Origin: Mesodorylaimus sp. YZB2_4
Taxonomy: Eukaryota > Nematoda > Enoplea > Dorylaimida > Dorylaimidae
Length of the DNA: 64,000 nt
NCBI GenBank assembly: GCA_030248295.1
Contig: JASANH010000188.1
Span: forward strand, 1-64,000
Direction: 5' to 3'
Numbering within the stretch: position 1 is the stretch's first letter; each line of letters starts with the position of its first letter. The translations under genes and the position numbers were made by a program. A model generated the notes under the pieces. It worked only from the letters and a program-made list of their open reading frames with translations, was not told the origin of the DNA and did no database searches. Below, in pieces: positions 37,682-48,600 of the stretch.

Positions 37682-38635
37682 AAGGGGACATGGAATTGTT
37701 AAAAAGCATTTGATTTTTCATTTTTCAATGGTGTCTATTAGTCGAGCGGGAGTTACCCGCTTGAATGAATTTTGTGATCACGGTTGATAAATTATTAGGC
37801 CTATCGCAAGATATACGCAGTGTGAAATGATACGGCAATCCCCACTACCTGAGCAAATGAGAGGGAGAGCGATTCCGCCAAGCCGAAAACAAGTTGTTGT
37901 TGGTCTGTCGAAATAGTCAGTCGCTAAAACATCATCGTGAAAGGACCAAACCAGTTGGCTGCCGATAAGCCACATGGATGCAACAAGTAGGATCCTTAAA
38001 AATTGCATGCCTGCTGCAAGCTCAACGTTTTCTTTACCATTCAGCTTGAACTGTTGGCCTACCGCTAATGTTAGACGAAGTACAAGATTCGGGCAGGCAT
38101 TCATAAGGCAGGCATCAAATCACGCCCGCTGCGCCTTATTGATTATTGACACGCAGAGGCAGAGAACAGAACGGTTTAGCCGTGAAAACAATGGGAAGGT
38201 TCACTAACTTATCAACCTTGGCGGCCACATAACTTGTTCAAACAGCCCGACTTATGTCCTTTAAGGTGAGCTTCCTTCAGCAAAGTAGGTAGGGAGGATG
38301 GATGGAGCAGCACAGAGTGTGTCCGGAAATGACTTGGCTTTATGACACTGCGCAGGTGTAATGACACTGCGCACCATCGAGTAAAGCGTCCGTTTTCATG
38401 GTTCCATGGTGGCTTTGGTGTGTAAAGTCCGTGTGGCTGGTCAGTCGCTTTTACCAAATGTTGTTTGTCATTCGCGTTACCAACTTACCACCCTATATCG
38501 CTGTCGGAAGTGCCCTGTGTAGTGACCACAACAAAGGAAAAACCAGAATCGGAAGGCAAAAATGGGCCAGGTACGTGGATACGTAGCACGGCCCCGGCAC
38601 ACCTTCCGCTCGAAACTGATAAGCCGCCACATATG
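37682..38635. other. Intergenic, no gene seen
   Basis: Holds the 3' UTR of ILVBL and otherwise only short frames without domains. No clear AATAAA close to the stop codon was seen. Confidence 0.4.
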
Positions 38636-38639
38636 CCAC

Positions 38640-40085
38640 ACATGACAGTCGTAGCGGCCATGTGACGTCCAGTAGCAGTCATTTGGCGGCCATGCGGCAG
38701 CCATGTGGCGGCCATGTGGAAGCCACATGGCTGCCACATGGCCGCCATGTGACGCCCAGTAGCAGCCATGTGCGGCCATGTGACGCCAAGTAGCAGCCAT
38801 GTGCGGCCATGTGACGCCCAGTAGCAGCCATGTGGCAGCAGCCATGTGGCGGCCATGTGCGGCCATGTGCGGCCATGTGACGCCCAGTAGCAGCCATGTG
38901 GCGGCCATGTGGCGGCCAAGTAGCAGCCATGTGGCGGCCATGTGGCAGCAGCCATGTGGGGGCCATGTGGCGGCAATGTGACGCCCAGTAGCAGCCATGT
39001 GCGGCCATGTGACGCTTAGTAGCAGCCATGTGCGGCCAGGTGGCGGCCATGTGACGCCCAGTAGCAGCCATGTGGCAGCAGCCATGTGGCGGCCATGTGC
39101 GGCCATGTGACGCCCAGTAGCAGCCATGTGGCGGCCATGTGGCAGCCATGTGGTGGCCATGTGGCAGCCATGTGGCGGCCATGTGACGCCCAGTAGCAGC
39201 CATGTGGCGGCCATGTGGCGGCCAAGTAGCAGCCATGTGGCGGCCATGTGGCAGCAGCCATGTGGGGGCCATGTGGCGGCAATGTGACGCCCAGTAGCAG
39301 CCATGTGCGGCCATGTGACGCTTAGTAGCAGCCATGTGCGGCCAGGTGGCGGCCATGTGACGCCCAGTAGCAGCCATGTGCGGCCATGTGACGCTTACTA
39401 GCAGCCATGTGCGGCCATGTGGCGGCCATGTGACGCCCAGTAGCAGCCATGTGCGGCCATGTGACGCCCAGTAGCAGCCATGTGCGGCCATGTGACGCCC
39501 AGTAGCAGCCATGTGCGGCCATGTGACGCCCAGTAGCAGCCATGTGCGGCCATGTGACGCCCAGTAGCAGCCATGTGGCGGCCATGTGACGCCCAGTAGC
39601 AGCCATGTGGCGGCCATGTGGCAGCCATGTGGTGGCCATGTGGCAGCCATGTGGCGGCCATGTGACGCCCAGTAGCAGCCATGTGGCCGCCATGCAACGG
39701 CCATGCAACGGCCATGCGGCGGCCATGCGGCGGCCATGCGGCGGCCATGCGGCGGCCATGCAACGGCCATGTGACGCCTGGTGGCAGTCATGCGGCGGCC
39801 ATGCGGCGGCCATGTGGCGGCCATGTGGCGGCCATGCGGCGGCCATGCGGCGGCCATGCGGCGGCCATGTGACGCCCAGCAGCAGTCATAATGCGGCCAT
39901 GCGGCGGCCATGCGGCGGCCATGCGGCGGCCATGTGACGCCCAGCAGCAGTCATAATGCGGCCATGTGGCGGACATGGCTGCTACTGGGCGTTACATGTC
40001 CGCCACATGTCCGCCACATGGCCATTACTGGGTGTGACATGGCTGCTACTGGGCGTCACATGGACGCCACACAGCCGCTGCTGGG
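38640..40085. repeat. Minisatellite of GGCGGCCAT and CAGTAGCAGCCATGTG units
   Basis: About 1.45 kb composed almost wholly of two interleaved unit types, GGCGGCCATGTG/GGCGGCCATGC and TGACGCCCAGTAGCAGCCATG. A larger block (GTGGGGGCCATGTGGCGGCAAT and what follows) recurs near 38957 and 39264, so there is higher-order duplication of about 0.3 kb. At about 39970-40075 the same units appear inverted (CATGGCTGCTACTGGGCGTC), giving a palindromic end. Because the units are rich in ATG/CAT and lack stops, several long frames run through it (up to 410 codons on the minus strand, His/Met/Ala/Trp-rich); these are very likely not genes. Confidence 0.92.
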
Positions 40086-40332
40086 TGTCCGATCGCTCCA
40101 TTAGGTCATGTGGAAAGCTCATCCGTTAATTAGAGTGTTTAAGTCTCACACAGCTTCGTTTAATGAGACAGCACTCACATGATTATTTGTAACCGTGCTT
40201 TGCGACCTCGTCTATCTGTCCGCAAGCCGCTGGTAACAAAGCCGCCATCTTATGGTTAGAGAGTGCGGAGTTCGCAAGCTACCGACGAGAAGAACTTGAC
40301 CACTGACGTACCAATTCTCAAAAATTTCAAAT

Positions 40333-40710
40333 TTGGTTTCGATCAAACCGAAATTCGTCGTTGGTGATGCGATGCAGATTGGAACGACCCGATCAAACTC
40401 TCTGTATTTCAAAGCTCGTCCCGAACGCGACTCCTGTCGCTGCAGCAAGGAGTTCTGCACGTCGGAAAGGTGTTCGTGTCCGAGAAACAGGCGGCCGTGT
40501 GTGACCGACTGCTGGTGTTTCGGATGGTGCCAAGCGAATAACCTGAGCAGTGAATCTGGGACTTCTGGTTTGAGCAGGTCGTCCGACTCGGAAAATGAAG
40601 ATGACCAGCCAAACTTTGGCGTAGGGTTAAGTTCTCAAGATGAGGAGTCTGCATCGGATGAGGGGGATTCTGAAGAAAGATGCCGTGTTGGACGACCAAG
40701 GCGAGTCTGA
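40333..40710 (+). CDS. Small protein with a CXC-type (MSL2/tesmin-like) cysteine cluster
   Basis: An open frame of 125 codons. Residues 35-67 hold the cluster CRCSKEFC, ERCSCP, PCVTDCWCFGWC, i.e. ten Cys in pairs and triplets like the CXC zinc-binding fold of MSL2/tesmin proteins. The C-terminal half is acidic and Ser-rich (DSENEDDQPNF, SQDEESASDEGDSEE) and ends in basic GRPRRV. Cysteine-rich modules of this type occur in chromatin proteins and also in many mobile-element ORFs of invertebrates. It stands alone beside a minisatellite and a transposon graveyard, so it may be a relic or the exon of an unrecognised gene. The start is uncertain: a second Met lies 13 codons in. Confidence 0.5.
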   Translation: MVSIKPKFVVGDAMQIGTTRSNSLYFKARPERDSCRCSKEFCTSERCSCPRNRRPCVTDCWCFGWCQANNLSSESGTSGLSRSSDSENEDDQPNFGVGLSSQDEESASDEGDSEERCRVGRPRRV

Positions 40711-41520
40711 CAAAAAACTGAACGGAAACGATAAAGAAGAGAAAGTCAAGCCATTCGTGACCAGCTGATGAAAGGCGTGATTGCGAGAGATCGAGAGTCG
40801 ATTTTTCTGATGAACTCTGTATTAGTGCATGCCTGCTTGAAAGTTGTTTGCGGTGGTTTTTTCTGAGGTATGATGCTTCATGAGACTGTACATCCGATCT
40901 TGACGGCGTGATGTGACAGTGAGTGATTAGCTCCTGACTTTCACAAAAAAGAGGCAGCGGCATTGATTGAGATGCAAGCTGCCGAAGATTAATTGGGAGG
41001 CCACATATGTCGTTAACAATCAAGCATGTCTGAATCAGCGCCCTTTGGTATATACAGCGGCAATGAATAATCAGGGTTAAGTTCGCATGTACTTGCAAAG
41101 CTTCAGTTTGCTTTTTGAATGAATGGTTCTTATGCCGCAACAGTTCAGCTGAACTTATCTGTGCAAAGCGCTCATCACATTATCTCCCTGATTCGAATTT
41201 TGTAAGAATGCACGCAGAGTAAACAATTTGCACCACGTTCGGTGGAGCATGTCTTCAAAGTCGTCGACGCAGCATTCCTAACACGCGCCGCCTGCTTGAG
41301 CGCACATTGTGGGATAGGCATGGACTATGCCCTCTGGCCTATGAGTGCACTGGTTCAGGGAACCGGTCCGCCTCTCCTATGTCAGGGCCAGTTAGAGGTC
41401 AAGGTCGACTGACTGGTCTGATTGTAGGCATCGGTAGAGAACTACTGTAGTCTAGAGTTCCTGGTCTGAACTTGCTTTGTGAGCACTCCGGGCTCAGGTC
41501 CGTCAGAACCCCTTTGACGG
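40711..41520. other. Intergenic, no gene seen
   Basis: Only short frames. The long minus-strand frame overlapping 40409-41140 is Ser/Thr/Arg-rich and partly antisense to the CXC frame, so it is most likely a shadow. Confidence 0.4.
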
Positions 41521-41521
41521 C

Positions 41522-41690
41522 GTCACGACAAAATATCCTGAACAAAATGTCCTTGACAAAATGTCCTGAACAAAATATCCTGGAGCAAAATGTCCTAAGA
41601 TAAAATGTCCTGTAAATAATATCGTCAACAAAATGTTCTGAACATTTTGTCCTCGACACAAAATCCTGGACCTAAAATGTCCTACCAGCG
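41522..41690. repeat. Minisatellite of about 15-nt CCTGAACAAAATGT units
   Basis: Around ten imperfect copies of a 14-16 nt unit (AACAAAATGTCCTG and variants such as GACAAAATGTCCTG and ACAAAATATCCTG). One unit near 41650 is inverted (GAACATTTTGTCC). Confidence 0.8.
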
Positions 41691-41832
41691 TTGTTTTGCT
41701 GAGGGGTTCAACTGCTGAACTGTTTAAATTTCCTTGTCGTGAGAAAATACTGAGAACGGAATAACGTAGAATAAAGCACGTCATCAGATCATATCAAGAA
41801 TCAGAAAGAAGAGCAAAAATCAAACACTCAGA

Positions 41833-42140
41833 TCAGAAATCGAAGTTGTGAGCTAATCCTCTGAGATAATCGATAAGCCTTCCATTTTCACCCGCGTTCA
41901 GCCATTCGTGATTGTAACGGCCCACTATGCGAGAAATTCTTTCTGCGCAGTCACGATATCGCCTCCTGGAGGGAACAGGAGGCTGACCAGCGATGTACTG
42001 CTCGATTTTGAGCTCGTTGACGCTTTGATCTTTCTTGAGCAAATCGATGAACTTCCAGAACGATGGATGTTCGGCGCCGGCAAGTTGAAGAAAGCCTCGA
42101 TTCCATGCCTCGCACCAATTGTTGGTTTTCGCCCAGCCTA
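41833..42140 (-). pseudogene. MULE-type transposase relic, C-terminal end
   Basis: On the minus strand the frame reads NNWCEAWNRGFLQLAG, then HPSFWKFIDLLKK, then ERISRIVGRYN and the end DYLRGLAHNFDF. The order and spacing match the relic at 5070-5600 (NNDVEGWHRGF ... DFVRGIAYNFEF), but the sequence is clearly diverged, so they are different copies or subfamilies. The catalytic part is missing. Confidence 0.65.
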
Positions 42141-42237
42141 TTATTTACCATAGTCTGGTCAGCCCTAGTTCTGGGGAGCCAAGGATTTCAATTGGTGACA
42201 TGGTCTAAAAGTTTTATGTCACCAGAGAGAGTCACCC

Positions 42238-42600
42238 CTAACTAGAATACCCTTTCGACGAAAGTAAGCTCTTACCCGTTGATCGAAGGTGTGCTGCTTG
42301 GTGCACGAGGGCTGTACCGAAAAAAAATGGCTTTTTGATGGTCGATAGATAAACCGACTGATCGTAGCCAGTCCATAAAAACGTCAAGGGCAGGTTGAAT
42401 CGTGCTTTCAACTTGTTTAGTGTCTCGAATGTGAACCAAAAGATCGTCCGCATAGCACTGCAGGCGTAAATCTGGGAGCTTCTTATAAAAATGTTGCAAT
42501 AATGAATCAATAAAGGCCACAAAGAGCAATAGACCGAGGATACTGCCCTGCGGCGCACCAGAAACCAGAATCCTTTCTTGAAGGGACCGAACTGGAACCA
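42238..42600 (-). mobile_element. CR1/jockey-like LINE fragment (reverse transcriptase core)
   Basis: Minus-strand frame with SGAPQGSILGLLLFVAFIDSL and the catalytic CYADDLLVHI, then LDVFMDWLRSVGLSIDHQKA. Shared residues with the LINE at 27120-28365 (FVA-IDSL, LQ-YADD) point to the same family. It is truncated at both ends; the left part ends near 42240 and the right end abuts the BEL/Pao relic near 42600. Confidence 0.75.
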
Positions 42601-43080
42601 TCGACACCAGAAGAGATCGATATGGCGGAGAAGCTATGGTTCAAAGCGATGCAGGAAAAGTATTTCCGACGATCTGAAACACATGAAGAAAACACAGGGC
42701 GATACGGAGGCAGTTCTCCTCCCTCACCAATGTAATACCACTCCAACCAGATGAAGACGGCATTATTCGGTGCGGTAGTGGAATGGGGCAAGCTGAAATC
42801 TCAACCGAAGCGATCATTCCTATCCTCCTTTCGAAGAGACCACAGTTCACGCAGCTGGGAATCAAAAAAGCACATGCAGACAATTCATGGCGGCATCTCA
42901 CACACACTGGCTCAACTTCGAATGCGATTCTGGGTTCCAACAGGACAAGCAGAAGTCAATCGAGTAATCAGAAGACGTGGTATCTGCCGGCGATGGAATG
43001 GAGGCCACCAAGCCACCACCAACGCCAGACTAATCAAAAACAGCTTTTGTATGAGATTTCGTTTTAGCCATGACTTTCGC
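42577..43080 (+). pseudogene. BEL/Pao LTR-retrotransposon pol relic (integrase zinc-binding region)
   Basis: Plus-strand pieces in two or more frames resemble the end of the RNase H-to-integrase region of BEL/Pao elements. Cues: EEIDMAEKLWFKAMQ (about 42610-42660), a DEDG..RCG-like patch (about 42750), HGGISHTLAQLRMRFWVP (about 42885-42938) and an ICRRWNGG zinc-ligand patch (about 42980-43005). There is a stop near 42735 and at least two frame changes. No integrase catalytic core, protease or LTR is seen, so this is a dead fragment. Confidence 0.7.
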
Positions 43081-43239
43081 TGTCTTTTTTCTTAATCATC
43101 TATTTTTCTTCATTATCTTCACATTTTCAGTTCCAAAAGTGGTTTAAAAGGATTGATTTCCCAATACTTTGAAAATATAGATGATGATATACTTGATGTA
43201 GGATGTGAAGTATGGGCGAACATATGTAATTCGACTCAG

Positions 43240-43795
43240 TTTGGTGGGTAGATTCGGCTGCGGCCTCGGGAATGCAGCGGCTCGGCATACTCTCTCCGCA
43301 TTGCGTGTCGCTGTGGCATACTCTCTCCGCACTCCGTGTTGCTTGGGAGCCAGTGGCTGGACTCGTCCCAGGTTCGATCCCTGGTGATGGAGGTCGGTTT
43401 GCGAACCATAAACCCTCGCTGACCTTGCACGCCAGGCCGTGGGCACTCACCCGGTACCGCTGAAGTGCTCCGAGTGGAGCGACGAAAGCCAAACGAGCAG
43501 ACAGTCTTGTGGAACACCGACAGTGTAAACAGCGCACCCAGGCGGCGGGGGATTGTCGAGACCAAAGTCTCTGGGCAAGGAACTCCGACTGGCATCAGGC
43601 AAGTCTCGCGACTATACCTGCCCTAGAAACATGAACCGAAGAGGTTGACGTCCCAGCCAGGGGAGCGTATCGATTACTCCCAACCGCCAGGGATGCTGGT
43701 TACAACAGGGTTTAAAGCCCAGCCGCCATCGTCCGAGGAAGCTGTGGGGAAAAACGGGCTTCGGCCCACACAAATTCATTATAAAAAAGCTAGGT
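43240..43795 (+). mobile_element. tRNA-headed SINE, copy 2 (long form)
   Basis: Begins with a partly duplicated head (the GGCATACTCTCTCCGCA block occurs twice at 43278-43335), then the B box with paired flanks (CCAGGTTCGATCCCTGG at 43369-43385), the body shared with 10736-11175, an inverted R1 block at 43555-43690, and the tail AAAACGGGCTTCGGCCCAC followed by an A-rich end at 43750-43790. It shows that R1 is a component of the longer element. Confidence 0.75.
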
Positions 43796-44065
43796 CCGTT
43801 CCGGTCGGCTCGGTACAGTTCGGGTTCCGTAAGGTTTGGCTCGGTGCAAAACCCGATTTCGGTCAATGCTGGGGTTGCAGTGCCTGCGAAACAGCGAGAA
43901 ACGTACAACAACTTATATTATGCTGGTATTTTTACTTTACACCACTGCTCCCTAAGAGGAAAGCGTGGGTCATCGTCATTCTTGCAGTCGTCATTTTTAG
44001 AGTCTGGTTGCGCCCTGCTTCGTCCTCCTGCCGTTTATCTGCGCAATACACTTCGCTCGGACAAA

Positions 44066-44668
44066 ATGCCTGTCTTCAATCATGCTTTACCAGACTTCAA
44101 AAAGATCTCACCAGCTGCTGGAGGTGACTCCAAATCGGGGGCGCGTTTCACGATTGTGATCAAGCACGCCTCCGACTTTGCCATCGCATTTGCCGTCAAA
44201 ACATCGCGTGCGATAGGTGCGCGCAACGCCTTCGAAAATGGTAATTCGATCAGGCTACAACGACAAAGTGGAAATCGAATTCTTTGTTCGTCCAAATGCC
44301 CGACTGCACTGCGACTTCGTCGAAGTGTGGGTTAGTGTCTTCGACATTGGCTTCTCGGTAAATAAGGATTTAACTTGTTTTGAAAAATTTGCGAGTATTA
44401 TCTTTTTCAGCGAGCTAAAGACTTCTGGCTGCACAGCCCGCGGCCAGAAATGGTAAAGCGCGTTCCGCTCATAGAGTGTGGAATCGCGCGGTCGCCAATC
44501 GCCGTATTGGACATTTCTGCGACCAACGAGTTCGTGACTGGTTCCCTCGACGAAAGCAGCGAATGTGAACAAGAATCAGGGAGCGATGAAGACCGAACGG
44601 AATCAGTTGGTGGAATCGGTTGGCGGTCGGATGATAAAGGCGAGTGGCACGGTGACGTAGGGCAGTGA
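44066..44668 (+). pseudogene. Probable MSP-like (major sperm protein/VAP fold) gene with a frame break
   Basis: Two exon-like pieces, 44066-44330 and 44411-44668, joined by a good intron (GTGTGG|GTTAGT ... TTTTTCAG). The first reads ISPAAGGDSKSG, then IAFAVKTSRAIGARN and, in another frame, DKVEIEFFVRPNARL and FVEVW; the pattern resembles the beta-strands of an MSP/VAP domain. A +1/-1 frame change is needed near 44220-44250, or a 35-nt intron (GTGCGC...TCGATCAG, 44216-44250). The second exon encodes an acidic tail (SSECEQESGSDEDRTES). MSP-fold proteins are cytoskeletal or lipid-contact proteins. It is either a pseudogene or a gene with an unusual splice. Confidence 0.45.
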
Positions 44669-45613
44669 TCAAATGTGAATGACGTGATCATCGTGGCTTT
44701 GTTTTTTTCTGCGAGCTTACATGTAATGTGGTCCACGCAGTCTACGTGTTGCCCGCTTAGTTCGAGTACATGACAATTCAGGCAAGTGAATCATGAAGCA
44801 TAGTGGGCTCTTTTTCGTGCAACGAGGAAGACTGGGTCTAATCGCCCGCCGCCGATCTAAGACTTGATTGAGAGCACCAGTCATCCAGCGTCGTGGAGAC
44901 ACCATTGTCTGAGAACAGTGACCCGCCATTTTCATCGATTCCTACTCGCCCATAAGACGCGCCTTAGGACCCATGTCCCGATCCCAAGACAAGACGACGG
45001 TACTGTACTTTCTTTATGATTTAGATATTACAGTTGACTTGTAGTAATTGCTTTTTCGAACGTTTCTTTGAAATAGTGGTAACAGATATTGTTGTCCGTG
45101 TTACTGTAGGAATTGAATGGTTTTGCAGCCCGAAAACCCTGGACAGCTATATCCATGGCTAAACTATCGCCAAGCAGACAAGAGTCTTCGCTATTTTTAG
45201 AAGTTTCAGTAAATACGAGACCTAAGGTGGCTAGTTTGTTGCAATAAACCATAAAATGCAGAAAAAGGGCCTGAACATGAGTTCCCTTCAGTCAAGTAAG
45301 TACAACTTGAATCTGCCGAAAATGAAGCTCACAAACAGGAATAGAACAGATCTTATCAGAAGACAGTGTTGAGAACGGGTCAAAGAGAATGCGTCAAGTG
45401 GGAATTAGGCTAAGAAGGATGACGTGCTGAGTGAGCGCGGGTTCAGTTGACTTTGCACAATCACTTCATAGCATCCATATCAGCGCATGACATTTTAGGC
45501 ACACGTCACTGACAACGACGCTGCCAGACGGAGTTATCGTGACAGTGATAAGAAGGGTATAAGAGTGGGAGTAGCAAAGGATAGGGCACTGTCCGAAAGT
45601 CGAGCAGGTGAGA
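44669..45613. other. Intergenic, no gene seen
   Basis: Short frames without domains. The right end must contain the promoter of the neprilysin gene. Confidence 0.4.
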
Positions 45614-48600
45614 ATGAAGGTACTTGTCACGTATATCGTGTTGGCTCTGGTCGGAAGTGCCCTGGGCATGAGTCTGAAGGAGAAGGCAGTGGCAAGATGT
45701 AAGTTTAGAGCTAGTTATGAGTGGCACTGTTTGCGTTCCTTCTGGCACCAATGTACTTTTTGGTCCTTTACCCTATTGGCTTCAGTACAGTCTAAGTAAA
45801 ACCATCAACCTTTCCTGTGCATGGAGGTCACAGAGGATAAATTTTCAACAAAACCTGATGACGCCTGATATTTTCAGAATGTATTGAGGAACCGCACTGT
45901 GTGTCTGCGTGGCTGGTGGTGTAGACTAAAGGGGCACGGTTAAGGGGCCCTGTACATATAAGCTTAGTAAACGGATAATGTGCAATGAGCAAAAACCTGC
46001 GTTATGTGGCTTAAAAGAAGGAAGGATAATATGTGCGCACCTCTTGCAGACACCCGCAATGGAGCCCCTATCGATTCCTCGTACGGTGCCAAGATGGCCT
46101 CGAAAATGTTTAAGGATAGTGTCAACACGTCGGTGGATCCGTGCGAGAACTTCTTTGCCTTCATGTGCGATGGGTACAATGTGAACAACCCCTTGGTGGG
46201 GGACATGCAACGCAACGGTGTCAACGAGATATTGCAAGACCAAGTTATCACCAACCTGACACTGGCCTTAAAACAGGTGGCCCAAACCCGCGACTCTGAG
46301 CCTGAGAGTATCCAAACGGCTTACAGCGTCTTCGCGTCGTGCCAGCGGGCTAACGAGGACGACTATCGAGGTGCGAGGGCCATACTGAACATCACCAAGG
46401 AGTACGGTGGGTGGCCAGTGCTGGACGTGGACCCCACGAACTGGACACCAGCGCGTTTGCCCCACGACCTTGCCTACGTTGTGGGAAACATGTACGGTGT
46501 GCACGGCATCGCCACTCTCCTCTCGCCTAACGTAGGCATCGACTGGAAGAACGTGGCTGGCAACAACGTCCTGTACATCGACCAGGCATCCTTGGCCACA
46601 CCCGCCATCTATTACACCACATCCACCTACACGGCCCAGTCCAAAGCTGCCCTGAAGGCCCAGATTGCGGCCACCATCAACGCACTGGCCAACAGGACCG
46701 AAGAGACTGGCGAGCTGTGCCTGAATGCAGTCGAGATGCAGGTCAATGCCATGGTTGAAATAGAGTACGAACTGGCCTTGATCACTACACCCGACAACGA
46801 CAATCGCAACTCCAGTCTCCAATACAACCCTTATACAGTGGACACCGCACAGCAAGAGTTCGATGCCCTCAACTGGACCAACTTCTTCGTTGGAATGACC
46901 GCCGCCAACTCGAGTGGTGACGAGCCACCCACCCAAAAGTTCGATCAGAGGTTTATTTTAACACAAGCCAATTCATTTATGCCAAAATTTAACGCGTGGT
47001 TGAAGAAGTACACGGCTGACCAGTACAAGCTAAAGGACCTGGTCAACTACCTGATCTATCGATTGGTGTCCCCTTACATGTTGTTCGCGGGCCCACCCTT
47101 GGATTCGGTCAACCGTCAGGCGCATCTGGTGAAGAGCACACCCAAGAGGACTCACACGTTTGGTAAGCCCTCCTTTCAACCATCTCCTCCAACAAGTGCT
47201 CGTACATTAGCCGCTGGAGAGCCAAGGAGAAATAGAATTTAGGCGTAAGTTCGGCTCCCGCTGAGACCATCGCTTTTTTACTCCTCCGAAAGAACCCTGG
47301 TGTAGCGGGAAATCAGTGCTGTCTGAACCAAAGTATGAGATGATCATTTCAGGCGACCTGCCCTTCCTCCCACCTACCCTCTCCTCCAACGATGACGTGA
47401 CAGCGCGCGACAAAAACTGCGCCAACTTCGTAATGGCCATGATTCCGTACGTGGCTGGCCGTCTCTACGTGGACAGCAGTTTCCCTATCGTCGCCCGAAA
47501 TGACGTGGCCCTGATGGTGGGCAATATACTGGCCGCCTTTAAGGGCATGCTGTCCGGCCTGCCCTGGATGGACGAAGTGACCATCCTGAGTGCCTACCGC
47601 AAGATCGACAACCTGATCCAGAACATAGCTTACCCCGACTTCCAGCAGGACGACCAGCAGTTAGACGAGTTCTATGCAGAGCTCATCAGATTGGCCAAGG
47701 ACATCGACGCCACCCAGTACGAGGCCTTCTTCGCCTACGTCAAACTACTAGTCGCCTACCAAATGAGAACCATGTTCCGCCAAGTGCTGCAGCCGGGTGA
47801 TCGATACGACTTCCTCATGTCCCCCGCAATCGTCAATGACTGGTACCAGCCCGAACGAAACTCCATCACCTTCCCAGCTGCCCAGTTGGTCGCACCGTTC
47901 TACGATTTCACTTTCCCAAAGGTAAGGCATCATCGATTTGATACCAGCAAGCATACTGATCAGGCAGATACACACGTTGATCACTGTCACCTGTGACCAC
48001 TTGATTAGCCATATATGACAGCCTCTGGCAATTACTGCAGGGTGTGATCGATGCCTACTGATTATGTCCGATCAGCTCAAAGTGCATTGTTTAACATAGT
48101 GTTTACCAATTTCTTAGTTACCAATCGAGACTATCGGCGCGATCGATATTCCTTGATATCGACCGGTTTGATCAGCGGACTGATCTGCAAGGATTGTGAT
48201 CAGCTGTAATCTGCGGTCGAACCTTGGTGAGCAGTCTTGCCTGGTTCATGTTCATTTGTTACCAAAGCACCAGATGCCTGCGAGGGTGAAGGTCGCCCCT
48301 AGTATGCCGTGATCGATCTCCACTGACTGATCAGCACACCATACGCGCACCTGAGAACTGACCCCTTATCACAACCACTCTTTTCTCCCTCCTCCTGATC
48401 ACTCAACCCATTTCAGGCTGTCAACTACGGGGCCTTCGGTGCCACGATCGGGCACGAGATGACCCACGGGTTCGACGACGAGGGAGTCCAGTTCGACTAC
48501 GACGGCACGTTGCACACGTGGATGACCGACCAGTCGCAAGTGGGCTTCAGGAAGATGGCCCAGTGCGTGGTCGACGAGTACAACGGGTTCTGCTACCCCC

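Noticed and set aside
38477-39976. Long overlapping open frames (410, 275, 174, 163 codons) in the minisatellite
   Set aside because: Several frames are open on both strands because the repeat units lack stop codons; the products are monotonous His/Met/Ala/Trp repeats without start or splice context. Treated as repeat, not genes.
40409-41140. 243-codon minus-strand frame
   Set aside because: Partly antisense to the CXC frame, Ser/Thr/Arg-rich, no domain; judged chance.
46268-46936. 222-codon minus-strand frame
   Set aside because: Antisense shadow of the neprilysin exon, Gly/Val-rich as expected from reversed codons.
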